Source: Tetracentron sinense
Lineage: Eukaryota; Streptophyta; Magnoliopsida; Trochodendrales; Trochodendraceae
NCBI GenBank assembly: GCA_015143295.1
Contig: CM026562.1
Coordinates: forward strand, 11,684,041 to 11,748,040
Reading direction: 5' to 3'
Length of the DNA stretch: 64,000 nt
Part shown: piece by piece, positions 34,679 through 47,960 of the stretch
How positions within the stretch are numbered: position 1 is the first letter of the stretch
Layout: the number at the start of each line of letters is the position of its first letter
Translations under genes and position numbers: made by a program
Notes under the pieces: model-generated
The model's database searches: none
What the model saw: the letters and a program-made list of their open reading frames with translations, nothing else
What the model was told of the DNA's origin: nothing

Positions 34679-35906
34679 TGAAATTTATCCAGATTAATGA
34701 TCTCTAAGACCTAGAGGGGGGGTGAATAGGTCTATCTAATAATTTCTAACCAATTTTAATTTTCAATTAATATGTTTAGAAATCAATGAATAATTCACTC
34801 AGACAATCCACACAAATCAAACACAGAAGATTTTTATGTGGAAAACCCTAACGGGAAAAAACCACGGGACCTTGTCCAGTAATAAACTTCACTATGAAAA
34901 GATATCAAGTACAAGACAAGACCTTACCAAAACAGAAACGACGTTCCTAGGTATAGACTCTTACTCTTGATTTCCACGAACCAGCAGGTTCGATCTCCGC
35001 CGTAGCAGCTTCGGTCCCACACCGACCAAATCTTCTCAAGCTACTTCAAACCATGATCACACACAATCGATCTCCTTCCACGAAGGCTCCGGATCAAACA
35101 CCGGACACACACACAAGGTGTAGGGTTGTGAATCAATTTAGGAAATTTCAAACCCTAGAGGGATCTCATATAGATCTGAGATCACACAATGCAAGATCAA
35201 AGGTTTAGATCTATACTTGCATTCTCTAGGATCAAAGAAAGAGGAGGGATCAACAAAGATCTAATAAAAACAATAGGAAAAACCCTAGAAGAGTTTCTCA
35301 GACCTCTACTCTTTCAAAAATAAACAAAGATACGAATTAGGTCTCCAAAAAGTTGTTTATATAGGGTTTAAAAAAAGAATCCAGAAAAATAAAAATTCTT
35401 TTTACGGGGACCGATCGATCGGTGCTCATGACCGATCGCTCGGTCCAAAACGGATCGCTCGGTTCTCATGACCGATCGCTCGGTTAAAAATCATCTCTCT
35501 GGAAAAATACCCCATACAAAATTTTTGTCTAGTCGATAGCCACCGATCGCTCGGTAGGCCACCGATCGATCGGTCTCAACACCGAGCGATCGGTTGAGAC
35601 AGAATTTTTTTCAAACCATATGTCTTTTCCTGTTTATTTGATTCAACTAAGATCAAACAACTTTGTTAGGTTTAAAACTATCCTCCTAGGTATGTTTAGA
35701 GTTATCTAAGTCAAATCCAACCTAGGTAGGGGTCTCTAAGTCCATTACCTTTCTAGATCCAGAGTAGGAGCTTTTTCTTCACTTTCTTCAATCTTCTTGA
35801 TGCTTTAGCTCTTCTCTTCTGACAAGTTGAACACGACTTGACGACTCGACTCACATGACCTATCTAATGATCACCGAATTTGCCAACACCTATTTAGGGA
35901 TTTACA
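34679..35906 (-). repeat. 5' LTR of the SIRE-type element
   Basis: 1,228 bp, near-identical to 24755-25989. TATA box at about 35355-35364. Confidence 0.92.
35410..35594 (-). promoter_or_regulatory. Palindrome cassette upstream of the SIRE 5' LTR TATA box
   Basis: Seven ACCGATCGATCGGT-type palindromes, matching the cassette at 25493-25678 with only a few differences. This is the copy next to the promoter expected to drive the genomic transcript. Confidence 0.7.
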
Positions 35907-36109
35907 TGATATAATTAAATTCGAAATAAAGAGTTTATTTTGAAATTCATTTTAAATGAATTGATCATTTAATATATACTTATTAATTGTTTAAAATAAT
36001 TAATAAATGATTTTTTCCATAAATAGATTTTATTCGAAAAATTATAAAACCCTAATTTATGATATGATCATATTTAGGATTTTCGATTCTCTTATTTTTT
36101 ATTTTAATC

Positions 36110-36204
36110 CTGGATAATAGTAGAACCAATCTCGGATAATAGTAGAACCAATCTATATAAAAGGATCTTGCATTCGAGAAAGGATCTTGCATTCGGGAAA
36201 AAAA
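36110..36204 (+). repeat. Two adjacent short tandem duplications in the Copia leader
   Basis: GGATAATAGTAGAACCAATC is present twice side by side (about 36113-36154), followed by AAAGGATCTTGCATTCG present twice (about 36161-36199). Both lie in the untranslated leader of the broken Copia element. Confidence 0.75.
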
Positions 36205-37391
36205 TAAAATTTTGTAGAGATTTTAAGAAAATTCTATCTTATATTTTAAAAATAATTTTATGAAAATTGTTTTATGGAAAATATAATTATTATATTTTTT
36301 CCAGGGTTAGATCTATATAAGATATAGATTTTATCGAGCGATTTGATAATTGTTATCAAATTTTAAATCCTTTTAAAATAAGAAAAAGTACTCCATCACC
36401 ATGTAGCATCTATTTTATATGATATTATAGTTATGGGTCATATTTTATGATAAATTTTTTATCATTCATACATTCATATTAGAGGTTTATATGTAGTAGG
36501 TTTTGGCAATCTGTAAAGGGAAGATTCATTCGGTTTCCCTGAAAAGGGCGAATGGAATACTGATTTCCCTAATGCCATTTAAATTTTGTTTAATACATTG
36601 GTGGCGATGCTGTTATGGAGGATGCTGTGATATGATCTCGATAAGATGATAAAGGAAGGGATCGCGAAGGAGTTTGCGAGCTGCCTTATATCATTCTCTT
36701 GGATCCATGCATTTTAATTCATTGACCCATAACGATTAATCTCGTATATTATTGTTATTATTATTATTAGATGATACTTGTTTATTTTATCATGAGATGA
36801 TATCTGTTTATATGTTTCATTATTCTGTTGAAATAATTGCCCTTGATATATCATGTGTATATAAGACTGGGGACAAGTCCCTAAGTATTATGATCTTCTG
36901 CCATACACTTTGTGATCCTATAGTGGAGAGCGTGAGTAAGCTGACAGGCCAAAGCCAGACCCAATCCCTCTCAGCTATGAGTGAACATGGTGAAAACTGA
37001 ATAGGCAAATAGTGGGAGCAATAACGCCAAAGTGTGAGCTTTCGCTAGATGTTTATTAGGTTCATGGTAGGTGGACACATGAATAAGAGATATTATACAA
37101 TAACTCCAAAGCGTGAGTATAACATCCCTTATAAATCAGACAGTAGATCGAATACTCCAGAATTCACAAGATGAGATCAAAGAAATTGGAGAAGATAGTT
37201 TCTATTTGCCTATTCAAGGCGATGTGATGATGTGCCTAAAGGCAGGATCACATTAAGCCAATGTCTAGGTTTTCGATGTCAATTGATTCTTCCCAAATTG
37301 GCAATACCATTAGAAACAGACCCATAATCTAATAGGTATTAATGAATACAATAGATCCCTAATACTATCTTATTTTTCATTTGATTAGATC

Positions 37392-37788
37392 ATGACAGGC
37401 CTACACCCATTGACTGAAATTCTTCGTGATGAAAAGTTAGTAGGAACTAACTGTGTAGACTGAAAAAAAAAATTTAGAATAGTATTTGCTGTTGATAACC
37501 TTGACCTATGTCTTAAGACACCTAAATCCGAAATTCCTCTAGATGCTTCACTGGCCCAAAAGGCTAAGTTAGAGCAATAGAAGAGGAATTGCAGGACTTA
37601 CCTCGCAACTCTTAAGAAGGGTGGCGGAAATACTCAAGGTATGAGATGCTTTGAAGTATTAATTACTGTTGAGTCTAACTTTCTGGATGGTCCTCCTAAC
37701 TCATGGTGCGTGGATTCTGGATCCACTGTACACGTTTGCAATTCTTTGTAAGGTTTCAAGGAAACCAAAAAGCTGACCAAACAGGAGC
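37392..37788 (+). pseudogene. gag and protease start of the broken Copia element
   Basis: Begins MTGLHPLTEILRDEKLVG, typical of a Copia gag start, and reaches WCVDSGSTVHVCNS, the Copia protease active-site block (D-S-G). The gag is very short compared with family members, so parts are missing. Broken, several breaks; ends where the Tat LTR resumes. Confidence 0.75.
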
Positions 37789-38400
37789 ATCTTGGACTTT
37801 TTAACCCTGGTTAGCAACCCTAACCCTGGGTTATCTCACCCCTTTGCCTCCGAGCTTCATCCTTGGCCTACCGGGCCCAAACCCTAGTCTACCGGACTAC
37901 CCTTTGGTCTACCGGGTCCATACCTTGCACATTGACCAACCTCAGTCATGTAAAACCCTAATCACCGGATTAGGCCCATTAGCCACCCTTGGTGTACACA
38001 CACACACCCCCTAGCCTTAGCACGAGCTCTTGTGCTAGAACTACGCTTGGTCTGATCTCACCCTAATGTGAGTACGTAGGCAACCCAACCCGGGTTCGAC
38101 CCTAATTAGCTTTTTTTTCTTACAGTTAGTATTAACTTGAACACTTTGACATTTGATTAACTTTGACATTTAATTTGGCTTAAACTTAGCAAGTAGGGAA
38201 TCACTATAAGTGGAAGTGTCAGGGTGCCTAACCCATTCCTCGAACTTAACTGAACCTCTTACCTTGATCTTTGATCGGAGACCAAAGACCTTATCCAACA
38301 TCTCGGGGGACTTATCCCTTTTGAATGAATAGGTGGTGACTCTAAACACTTAACAAGTCTCGTGAGATTTGTTTTTATGGAGTGAAATCTCGTGCTTATA
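37789..38400 (+). repeat. Right part of the 5' LTR of the Tat/Ogre element
   Basis: Aligns with 52468-53056 of the 3' LTR (ATCTTGGACTTTTTAACC...GTGAAATC) at about 92%. The Tat PBS follows. Confidence 0.85.
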
Positions 38401-38406
38401 GCTCTA

Positions 38407-38422
38407 GCGACTCTACTGGGGA
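38407..38422 (+). other. Primer-binding site of the Tat/Ogre element
   Basis: GCGACTCTACTGGGGA just after the LTR end is the primer-site type of Tat/Ogre elements. The exact tRNA is not asserted here. Confidence 0.7.
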
Positions 38423-39440
38423 TAGAAGACTTCAAGGTTCAGCCCGGAACCTAGGTTTAAGCCAAATAAACCCCAAACTAATCAAATGCCTTAGTATTTA
38501 ACCTAATACTAAACATTTTACACCTCTTTGATGAGTTGTGTACTGTATATCTCATGCATACCATAGTAGTGTAATCAACCCAATACCCTTAGACAGGCTT
38601 ATTATATTAATGGCTGCTGGATGATGATCCCCAGTGTCAGTGGCTTAAAAGTCTTGGAGGTTTGCAGAATTTTGCCTGCTGGGTGATGACCCTCAGGAAA
38701 CGATTCTGAACGCTCCCGCTTACACCAATCATCCATTTTCAGGAATGTTCTATACCGGGGAGCAGTATATACGGTATTAAGTGACCCCCTGTCCTTAGGA
38801 ACACATTTGCATACACAAACATTCAAACATATAGCTTAGGCTAGGGTATAGTCTACAAGTAGTCCATTCGGAAGGGTCCTCTAACCCTAACCTGCTTTCA
38901 CCTTATACCTGTCCCCATTCTTGGCTGGCTATCTGGGCATTTTACCCGAGTAATCACCCTTCCAGGGGCATGTACTGAGCCTTACCTATACTTGTAATAA
39001 AACACAACCGACCCCGTGTCTTGACATAGCATGTGGGGTTCAAACCCCAAGCAGACAGGTCGTCCCAAAGACCTACCTCAGCTTTGACCTGATAGGCCCC
39101 GGTTTCCAACAACCTGTGTAAAGCACGTCAGAACTCTGTCCGACTGGCTTATCGGCTCACATCGAGTCTATCCTTGTTCAGGTAGATGGTAGGTCATTCA
39201 GGGATCGTAAAGATAAATGGTCAACCCTCACGGCCCGTACATTTAACTTTTAAGGGGGCATATGATCGAAACCTCCAGAAAGTAGTAGAGGTTCTTACTT
39301 CTGGTTAGCGTTTGGCTTGGGCCCAACATTACAAATTGGGATCCGTCCTAGACCTATCCATGGTTAACCCAGATCCGCGCCTCTTAAATGCTGCAATCTA
39401 GTGTTGGAACCCCTCGTACATGGTCGGTAAGAACGAACTA
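38423..39440 (+). other. Leader of the Tat/Ogre element
   Basis: About 1 kb between the PBS and ORF1. No protein recognised. The phrase TGATGATCC/TGATGACCCTCAG near 38610 and 38680 is repeated within it. Confidence 0.5.
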
Positions 39441-39449
39441 TGTCTGACT

Positions 39450-40872
39450 TCGGAGGAATTTCAACACATTTTGAGGTTAAACATGGACGGCGATGCTATA
39501 GTACCGCACTACAAGACAAATTACTAGGCAGACCTATCAAGGTTCTTGCGTCTCAAGCTTGCCTGCTTGCAGCTCGGTCCTAACGGCACTCTTGATCGGA
39601 TACCCGTACAGTCTCTGGAGAAGTTGTACCACCCCAAGTGGAACCCTGACCACATCGTAGCGGAACTCCCCAGTCTCAACGCCTTTACACTGATAGCTGT
39701 GTCTCAGTTGCTGTTCCCGAGATGACGCACACTTGTTGAGTCTGTACTAGTGGGAATTATTGAGGATGCCTGTGGTTCCGGAACCATTATACCAGTCATC
39801 CTTGCAAAGCTTTTCTGGGTTCTCAGTCAGGTAGCAGGCACTGAAAGGGCATCTTCCATGCCAGCATGCCACTCTTACACCTCTAGTTGGTGGCACACCT
39901 ACTGACGATCATATCTATTCCAGTTGACCTCCGCAAAGCTTACAGCATACCCCGGAAGATTTCTTAGGGTCAGGATCTAGTTGTACCTACAGACGTTCGA
40001 GAGCTCTACCAGCTTCTCCAAGACCTGTCTGAGAAGGATATCGTGTGGCAGTGCAATTAGCTAGTCATGCCCAGACTACCTCGCATCGTCATCTCAGGAA
40101 GATGGTGCATGATCCTTGCCGGTCTTATAGGCTCTGCATCCCATGTACCACTCAGAGTCATTTGCCAATTTGGACTTCCTCAGCGCATCCCCGTCATAGA
40201 CCGGGAGGAAAATGATTTTGCCGACTTCACAGTGCAATCCGAGTGCCTCACCGATCGATTCCAGTCTAGTTGGCGAACCACCAGACGAGTTCAGTGGCCA
40301 GACTTTATGGTCACAACAGGACCATCTACAGATGCAGTGTACCAGCTTTGGGTGGGAAATCCTGACATTCCATCCCCTATGCCTACACCTAGGGAACTAC
40401 CCACCCCAGTCTCTGTTCCATCACAAGGAACCATACCTTTAGCTTACATGGTGGTTCCCTAGACAGACCTCTTCATGGAGAGACAGCTCTACATCCAGAT
40501 AAAAGAGCAGCTGCTTCAGAAAGCCTAGTAGGCATTCCGACTGTAGGAAGCAGAGTGGGACCGTGAACTCCAGGCCAGGCAAGAGCAGATCAAGCATCTT
40601 GAACAGACTGTCCGCTCTTACCAGAAGAAGCGGAAAGGCGATGAAAAAGAGACATCCATCCTCAGAGCCCAATTGCACTTCTATCAGGAGCAGTTTGAAA
40701 GTGCAAAGGCAGAGATGACCGACCGTATCCAACAGTTCGGATACCGGATGTTCAGCGCTATAGAGTCCCTTGCGAACATGGAGGTTGAGGTCACATCCCT
40801 CCAGCAGCAGATCATGGACCTAGACGGGGTACCCCGACCACTTGACTTCGCGATCCCGGATGAACCTGCCTA
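39450..40872 (+). pseudogene. ORF1 relic of the Tat/Ogre element
   Basis: An extra frame ahead of gag, as in Ogre-type elements. Recognisable blocks: ADLSRFLRLKLACLQLGPNG-like text near 39520-39580, a middle part with MPRLPRIVISGRWC (40067), then a coiled-coil tail (about 40470-40800; EQIKHLEQTVRSYQKKRKGD, TDRIQQFGYRMFSAIESLA). It resembles the plant domain shared by Ogre ORF1 proteins and plant mobile-domain proteins. Broken, several breaks. Function unknown. Confidence 0.65.
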
Positions 40873-41499
40873 GGATTGAGTCTTTTCTTTTCTTTGAGTC
40901 GCATAACCTTGTACTCACTGCACTATAGCATGCATTAATGAAAGATCTTTTTTTCTAGCATCATCTCTCCTATCTTCATGCATATTGATGGTTAGCCGTT
41001 GCATCTTTTCAGTGTGCATGAGCTGACCCATGACTCGTTCTATGACTGTGATTCTCACAGACGTCACAGAAGCAGTCCTAACGAAGATACTAGTCACGGA
41101 GCAAGTACCTTACCAGCCTCCATCTGAGAGCAACTCAGAAGCAATGACAGAACCATCGGACCATCAACAGAGGATTGACGAGCTGGTACAGTCACATGAT
41201 CCAGATATTGTTACCATGCACTAGACCAAGTTTTGGAATCCCTGAACATTCTTATTGGTGTCCGAGCTGAAAAACTTTCTAACCGGATCCTGAGCTCGCT
41301 GAACAGCCTATCCCTGAATCAGGACCTATTCCCATTAGAATCCCTAATCTTGGACCCACAGCTAGCGGAGGAGAAGCAGAATTTGAACAGTATGATGAGC
41401 AGCCTAAGGCCTCCCATGTCCACTAGGACAGGCCATCGTCATCTGACCCTACATCATCCCTCAAGGATCAGCACGAGGAGATTAAGCAAATGAAGGAGG

Positions 41500-42290
41500 A
41501 GATGAGAAGGATGAGAGAGGCATCTGTCAACCCCACTCTCTATCATTGGAGGATCTGACATTCTCATCCGGGGATGCAGTACCCCCAGGGTTCAAGGTAC
41601 CCAACTTCGACAAGTACGACGGTTCTGGATGTCTTAGGCAATATCTACAAATATACTTGGGGGACATGCTCCTATACAACAAGAACCAACCTTTGTTGAT
41701 CCAGTACTTCCAGAAGAGTTTAAAGGGAGCAGCCCTTACCTAGTGGATGTCAGTTGATAAGCAAAAAGTTAGGACCTAGCAGGATGCCATGGACATGTTT
41801 GTGGGGCAGTACTCCTTTAACCAAGAGCTTCGGCCTCAACGAAGTCAGCTGGAACAGATGAGTCAACGAAACAATGAATCTTTCTTGGAGTACGCCTCCC
41901 GCTGGAGGGCAATGACTGCGAAAGTCTCCACTTCTATCCCAAAAGAGGAGTTAGCAAGCATTTTTATGGGTACTTTGAAGTAGCCCTATTCGACCTTGAT
42001 GGTCACATTTCCTGTGGTAGACTTTGGCACAATCGTCAAAACAGGTGCCTACATTGAAACGACAATACAAAGTGATGCCATACATTCCAGCCTTGGGCTT
42101 GATCCTCCCAGAACAGTAGTAGCTTCTACCAACAGAATTAGTGGTCCCCGTGACCAGAAAAGAAAACAGAATGTTAACTTGGTGGCTTCCACAGCATCGA
42201 TCAGACTATTGCCTCCGGCCGCTGAGCAACAGCCAACACCATGGAATACCCGGTCGGCTAGAAAAAACCAGGGGTAATCCCGTTCCCCCA
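41500..42290 (+). pseudogene. gag relic of the Tat/Ogre element
   Basis: FKVPNFDKYDGSGCLRQYL, LIQYFQKSLKGAALT, MFVGQYSFNQELRPQRSQLE and NNESFLEYASRWRAM are the retrotransposon gag core of the Tat lineage. Broken. Confidence 0.8.
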
Positions 42291-43299
42291 GAAACTTTAC
42301 TCCTCTCCCTTACACCCTCAGTCAACTTCTTGACTTCTGACCAAGCAGGGTCTTCTCGAATTAAGAGGCCCTACCCCTCTCCTTTCACCTGACAAACAAA
42401 GCAAACACTACAATGTTGATCATCACTGCGCCTTCCATAGTGGACCAAGCTATGCTACAGACTATTGTATTCGCTTGAAGTGCACCATCTAGGATCTTCT
42501 GGATGCAAGAAAGGTTGAGCTGGCTCCTGAAAATACCAGCATCAACCAAGTGCCACTACCCCCACATAACAACTAAGTAAATTTCATCGAGTGGGAAGAG
42601 CCTGGGGTAGGGTATCTGAGACCTTGCACACCCGCATATGATGACGGCATCATCAGGCCCTCATACCAACCTCCCTTCATAATGCCCCTCTTATAGTTAA
42701 ACATTCAAGCCATCCAGGCTTCAGCACAAATCCCAGCTCTTGGATCTGACAAAGAGCAAATTTTCTACACCATTCCCTATCCCACCAATTGGCCCATAGC
42801 TCCAGCTCAAACCTCGACATCTTCTGGCCCAATCAAAAATCCCCTACATCCCTTCTCAGCCTTAACTTTGTGCCCACCCCTCACTCTCTCATCCTGGAGA
42901 GCGAGTACATAGCCAATCTTACCCGATCTGGCCGGGTGTACTAACCTCCGGCAGCTGAGCCAGTAAAAGACAAAGCAAAAGACAAGGTAGTGGTGACAGA
43001 CCCAGAAAAAGAGATAGTAGACTCAACTCTTCTATTGAAAATACTGGAGAAGGTAGAAGAATTCAACATCACCCAACAGTTGGGCAAAACACAGGCACAT
43101 ATCTATCCTGCGTCTTCTCTTGACATCTGAGCATCATAGAAAGCAGATCCTCCGGGTATTCAACAATGACCATGTAACACTGGGGTAGGTGGTGGGGTAA
43201 ATACTCGAATCGAGAATCATCTCATTTACTAAAGAAAAGATAACTGATGGAGACAGGGACCACACCTGAGCCCTCTACATTGCAGTACAGTGTATGGAA

Positions 43300-43910
43300 A
43301 AAACTCTTTCCTCAGTGCTCATTTATAACGGCTTCGACCTGGGCTTGGACCTTAGCCAAGTAAAGAAGAGGCCCATGACCATCAGGGCATTTGACAACAC
43401 CACCAGGCAGAACCTGGGTGACATAGACTTGACCATTGAGGTCGGACCAGCGTAGTTTACAACAAACTTCCAAGTCGTGAATGTGCCAACCTCATTCACT
43501 TTGATCTTAGGGAGGCCGTGGATCCACACGGCCGGAGCCATTCCCTCTTCCTTGCATCAGAGGATCAAATTCATCCAGGACGACCACCTAGTCATAATTC
43601 CATCTAAGGAGTTGGCAAGTTTCTTCGGGGACATCCAAGAGCTGAGGCAGGGTTCAGCTTTCATGTCATTTCAGTTTGAGCAGGTTAGTTCTATTACCCA
43701 GGTAGAATAACAGAGCCAGAAAGCAGTGCCGCCATTTGTCAAGATGATGGCCCGCATGAACTACCAACCAGGGCAAGGCCTTTGGGCCAGGAACCAGGGC
43801 ATGAAAAGGAGATATGTGCCTCCTCACTACACTTCTCTGTTTGGGCTAGGACACAAGCCCAAGTATGAGGACTATCTCTCAAAGTTGACCAGAAAGAACA
43901 AATAGTCGGC
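43300..43910 (+). pseudogene. Protease and G-patch-like region of the Tat/Ogre element
   Basis: Protease-like folds with VRAFD-type block (RAFDNTTRQNLGDIDLTIEV) and LILGRPWIHTAGAIPSSLHQ at 43480-43550, as in Tat elements. The following MMARMNYQPGQGLWARNQG (about 43745-43801) is a G-patch-like glycine block often found after the protease in this lineage. Broken. Confidence 0.7.
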
Positions 43911-44699
43911 AAAACCTGAACCCCGACCCCATATCTCTGTCATTTTCCCCGTGGGAATCTTTGAAACCTATCCAGAAACTTCCCTTGCACCCATTGCTAA
44001 CATCCCTTACCCTCAACCTGGCACCGAATCTTCAGGGATTCCTGAACCCAAAGTCTTCAGCGTCGCCCAGATGTTCGAAGAGCTGGCTGTCAGAGATGTA
44101 GAAAAAGAAATAGAATATTTAGTGGGAGAGCAGGTTTGCACCCTCTCTAACAGCATAGAAGCATCCTTTAGCCACAAACCACTGATCCGTTGGTGGACCG
44201 AGGCTCTAACCATCGAGGCTGCTCAGGGCTTGGGCAAGTGCAGTGTAGGGAAGGTTGGTTCGGATAATCAGTGATCCAAGCATCATCCTCTTTCTACTCT
44301 TAATCTATCTCTCTTTTGCTCTCGTTGCAAAATCCAAATTATCGGCCATCTGTAGGTCTCTTTTTGTCGAATCATTTTGTAAATAGTCCACCTTTTTATC
44401 AATGAAATCTAGAATTTTGACTCAAAAACATGTCCAAAAAAATATTTGTATTGGCTGATGAAGAAATCACACGGACTTTTCCCCTGGAAGGCCTAGTGTC
44501 TTGAAGCCAACATAAACATAAAAATATAAGCATGCAAAACTAAGCTTGATGATTTTCCAGGAAATAGCCTCCGATAAGGCTACCCCTGAAACCCTCCTTG
44601 AGCTATCAGAAGTTGATTATGACTCAGAACAGGATGAGGAATCGTCTTAGGAGATACTAGACGTCCTGGAACACAGCGAATGGCTTCTGTAGTTAAACA

Positions 44700-47600
44700 T
44701 TGAGGACACCGAGACAGTGAACCTGGGATCTGAAGATAATCCTCAGCTAGTCAAGATTGGTAGACCCATGAGCCCACAACAGAGAACGAAGATGATCAGC
44801 TTCCTGAAGAGCTACAGTGACGTCTTTGCCTGGTCATATACAGACATGCCCGGTCTAGACCCAGTATTGGTGGTACCGAGACTGCCCTTGAACCCTGACG
44901 TCAGACCAGTTAAGCAGAAACTGAGACGGATGAGGCCCGAATGGTCACAGGAAGTCAAAGAGGAGGTTGAAAAGCAGATCAGTGCAAGCTTCTTGGCAGT
45001 AGCAAAATACCTTGAGTGGTTGGTCAACATTGTACCGGTACCCAAAAAGGACGGTAAGGTCCGAATGTGCATCGACTATTGGAATCTGAACAAGGACAGT
45101 CCTAAAGACAACTTCCCTCTCCCGCACATCGACATCCTGGTCGACAACACTGCAGGGCACGAGACTCTCTCATTCATAGATGTTTTCTCTGAATACAACC
45201 AGATCATAATGACAGAAGAAGACATGGAGAAGACCTCTTTCATTATGCCTTGGGGCATGTTCTGCTACAAGGTCATGCCCTTCAGACTCAAGAACGTAGG
45301 GGCAACCTATCAGAGGGCCATGACGACACTATTCCACGACATGATCCACAAGTCAATAGAAATCTATATGGATGACATGATTGTCAAATCTCCAATTGCT
45401 TGGCAGCACTTAGAAGATCGAAAAGACTCTGTGACAGACTCAGGGAGTTCGGCCTGAGACTAAATTCGGCCAAATGTGTCTTTGGAGCCTCATCAGGAAA
45501 GCTCATCGGCTTCATCGTCAGCAAGAGAGGCATTGAGATCAATCCAGCTAAATCCAGAGCTATTATTGAAATGCCAGCACTCCAAAATGAAAAGGAGATC
45601 CGTGGTTTCCTGGGCAGAATTCAGTACATCAGTCGGTTCATCTTTCAGCTTACCCCGATCTGTGAGCCTATCTTTAAGCTTCTCCAGAAGAATACACCGA
45701 CAGTTTGGACAGTAGAATGCCAAGAAGCCTTTGACAGAATAAAGCAGTATCTTCTCAATCTGCCAGTATTAGTGCCTCCCACACCCGGATGACCCCAGCT
45801 ACTCTACATCTCAATGTAGGAAACCTCCATGTGGTGTCCTGGTACAACATGATGAGACAGGCAGGATGGAGCAAGCCATCTACTACATTAGTAAGCGCCT
45901 GCTTGAGTATGAATAGCGGTATAACCCTCTTGAGAAGATATGTCTAGCACTGGTCTGGGCAACTCAGCATCTTCGACACTATCTGCTCTCCTACCTGATA
46001 ATCTTGATCTCCTAAATGGACCCGCTGAAATATCTACTGGAAAAGCTAGCCACCACCGGAAGGACTGCCCGATGGCTTATGATTTTGTCTGAATTCGACA
46101 TCATGTACATGACCCATAAGTCAATCAAGGGGTAGGAGATAGTAGATCACCTGGCTCATAGTCAGACAGGAGTACGTGTCTATACATGACCAGTTTATAG
46201 ACGAAGCCATTCTGTACACAGAAGCAGAAGAACAAGAATACCTCGGCTGAGAGTTGTACTTCGACGGAGCTACCAACAGTCATGGGCATGGGGCAGGAGC
46301 AGTCCTTATCTCGCCTAAGGGAGCATATCTCCCTATTTCAGTCAAGCTAAACTTCAGATTCTCCAACAACGAAGCAGAATATGAGGCATGCATCATCGGA
46401 ATGAAAGAAGCTCTGGGCATCAGAATCGAGGAGATAGACGTCTATAGTGACTCATCTTTTGTAATCTATCAGGTAAATGAATCTTGGGCCATCCGGGAAG
46501 CTAGGCTGGTTCCATACTTAGCCTACCTCAACATGCTGATCCCTCAGTTCAAGAGAATCACCTTCAACCACAGATCCAGGAACCATAACAGATTTGTCGA
46601 TGCACTGACCACTCTTGCTTCCATGGTTCAGATCCCCAGGGGCATCCTGCTCTAGCTAATTGAAATTCAGCAATAGGATCAGCCTTGCTACTGTCTCGAG
46701 CTAGTTGCAGTCACAAACAACTAGCCTTGGTATATAGACATCAAGCTGTGCCTCGAGGACGGGACCTTCCTTCTCGATGCTACTAAAACAGATCACTGAG
46801 CAATTCAAAGATTGGCTATTCAGTTTATCGTCTCAGGAGGAGTCTTGTACAATAGATCACCGAACATGATTTGGCTCGGATGCCTAGACACCAGTGAAGC
46901 AGCTCGGGTAGTCGAAGAGGTTCACGGAGGAACCTGTGATCGATACATTAACGGGTTGATGCTATCCAAGAAAATTCTTAGGATGGGCTACTACTGGTCC
47001 ACCATGGAAGCTGACTGTTACAGGCATGTACAGAAGTGCCACCAGTGCCAAATCTATGCTGACAAAATCAATGCACCACCGACAAGGCTGCACAATCTGA
47101 CTGCTCCTTAGCCATTCTTTGCCTGGGGCATAGACATCATCGGACCCATAGCTCCGAAAGCATCTAACGGTCATCGATTCATCCTAGTTGTAATTGATTA
47201 CTTAACAAAATGGGTCGATGTAGCCTCTTATGCCAATTTCACAGCCTCCGTGGTTCAGCGCTTTCTGAAAAGGGACATCATCTGTCGATACGATGTTCCA
47301 TTCGAGATTATAACAAATAATGCTCTTAACTTCTGCAACAAGGGGATGACTGATCTCTACTAGAAATTAAAGATACAACATCACAATTCCACTCTATACA
47401 GACCTCAGACTAATGGTGCACTGGAAGCAGCTAACAAAAACCTAAAAAAAATCATTAAGAAGATGGCAACCAACTACTCTGCCTGGCATGAGATGCTCCC
47501 ATACGCACTCATGGCTTACAGAACGTCTATTAGAACCTCAATAGGGGCAACACCATTACCTCTGGCCTATGGTATGGAAGCAGTCCTCCCCATCGAAGTC

Positions 47601-47960
47601 GAGATTCCGTCACTCCGTGTGTTAATGGAAGCAGAATGGGTACAGACCCGATTTGAGCAGCTGAATCTGATTGAAGAGCGGCGGCTGAAAGCAATAAATC
47701 ATTCACAGGCCTATCAGAGGCGCTTGGCTAGGGCATTCAACAAGAGAGTCAAGGCTCGTAGCATTGAAGTCGGTGACCTGGTTCTTTGGAAAGTGTTTCC
47801 AAACCGCCCTGATCCTAAGGGCAAGTTCACTCCCAACTACGAAGGCCCATATATCGTCCGAGACAAATTCTCAGGCGGCACCCTTCAGCTCGGATGTATG
47901 GATGACGAAGACCTCTAAGAGTCTGTCAACATAGACAAAGTCAAACGATATTGCACTTAA
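44700..47960 (+). pseudogene. RT, two RNase H domains and integrase of the Tat/Ogre element
   Basis: RT 44830-45400 (VPKKDGKVRMCIDY, YMDDMIVKS near 45370), Gypsy RNase H about 45740-46190, archaeal-type RNase H 46254-46655 (YFDGATNSHGHGAGAVLISP, NNEAEYEACIIGM, VYSDSSFVI), integrase 46812-47918 with zinc domain (HGGTCD...CHQCQIYADK), DIIGP and SDN-type core and a C-terminal GPYIVRDKF block. The second RNase H is the mark of Tat. Broken, many breaks. Confidence 0.85.

Larger units (their letters stand above)
24755..35906 (-). mobile_element. Young SIRE-type Copia element with an envelope-like frame
   Basis: Complete ends: LTRs at 24755-25989 (3') and 34679-35906 (5'), a perfect TSD, tgata, at 24750-24754 and 35907-35911, PBS (34662-34676) and polypurine tract (25990-26001). 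Order in element sense: gag (about 34617-33600), coiled coil, second zinc knuckle, protease, integrase, RT, RNase H (to 29293), then an envelope-like frame (27852-26563). The extra frame after pol and the long gag are marks of the SIRE lineage. The LTRs differ at roughly a dozen of 1,228 bases (about 1%), so insertion is recent, perhaps under half a million years. It looks nearly whole, with about one or two breaks in gag-pol. Confidence 0.92.
22310..37788 (+). mobile_element. Broken Copia element inside the Tat 5' LTR
   Basis: 5' LTR 22310-24531, PBS from 24534 (TGGTATCAGAGC, initiator tRNA-Met type), a long leader (24552-24754 and 35912-37390), then gag and the start of protease (37392-37788). 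The Tat LTR resumes straight after, and the rest of pol and the 3' LTR are missing. The SIRE element is inserted in the leader. The same LTR family occurs at 1454-1955 and, more distantly, at 18013-20174. Broken, several breaks. Confidence 0.85.

Noticed and set aside
40439-40732. 97-codon open frame on the minus strand
   Set aside because: It is the complement of the coiled-coil tail of Tat ORF1, whose coding sense is plus.
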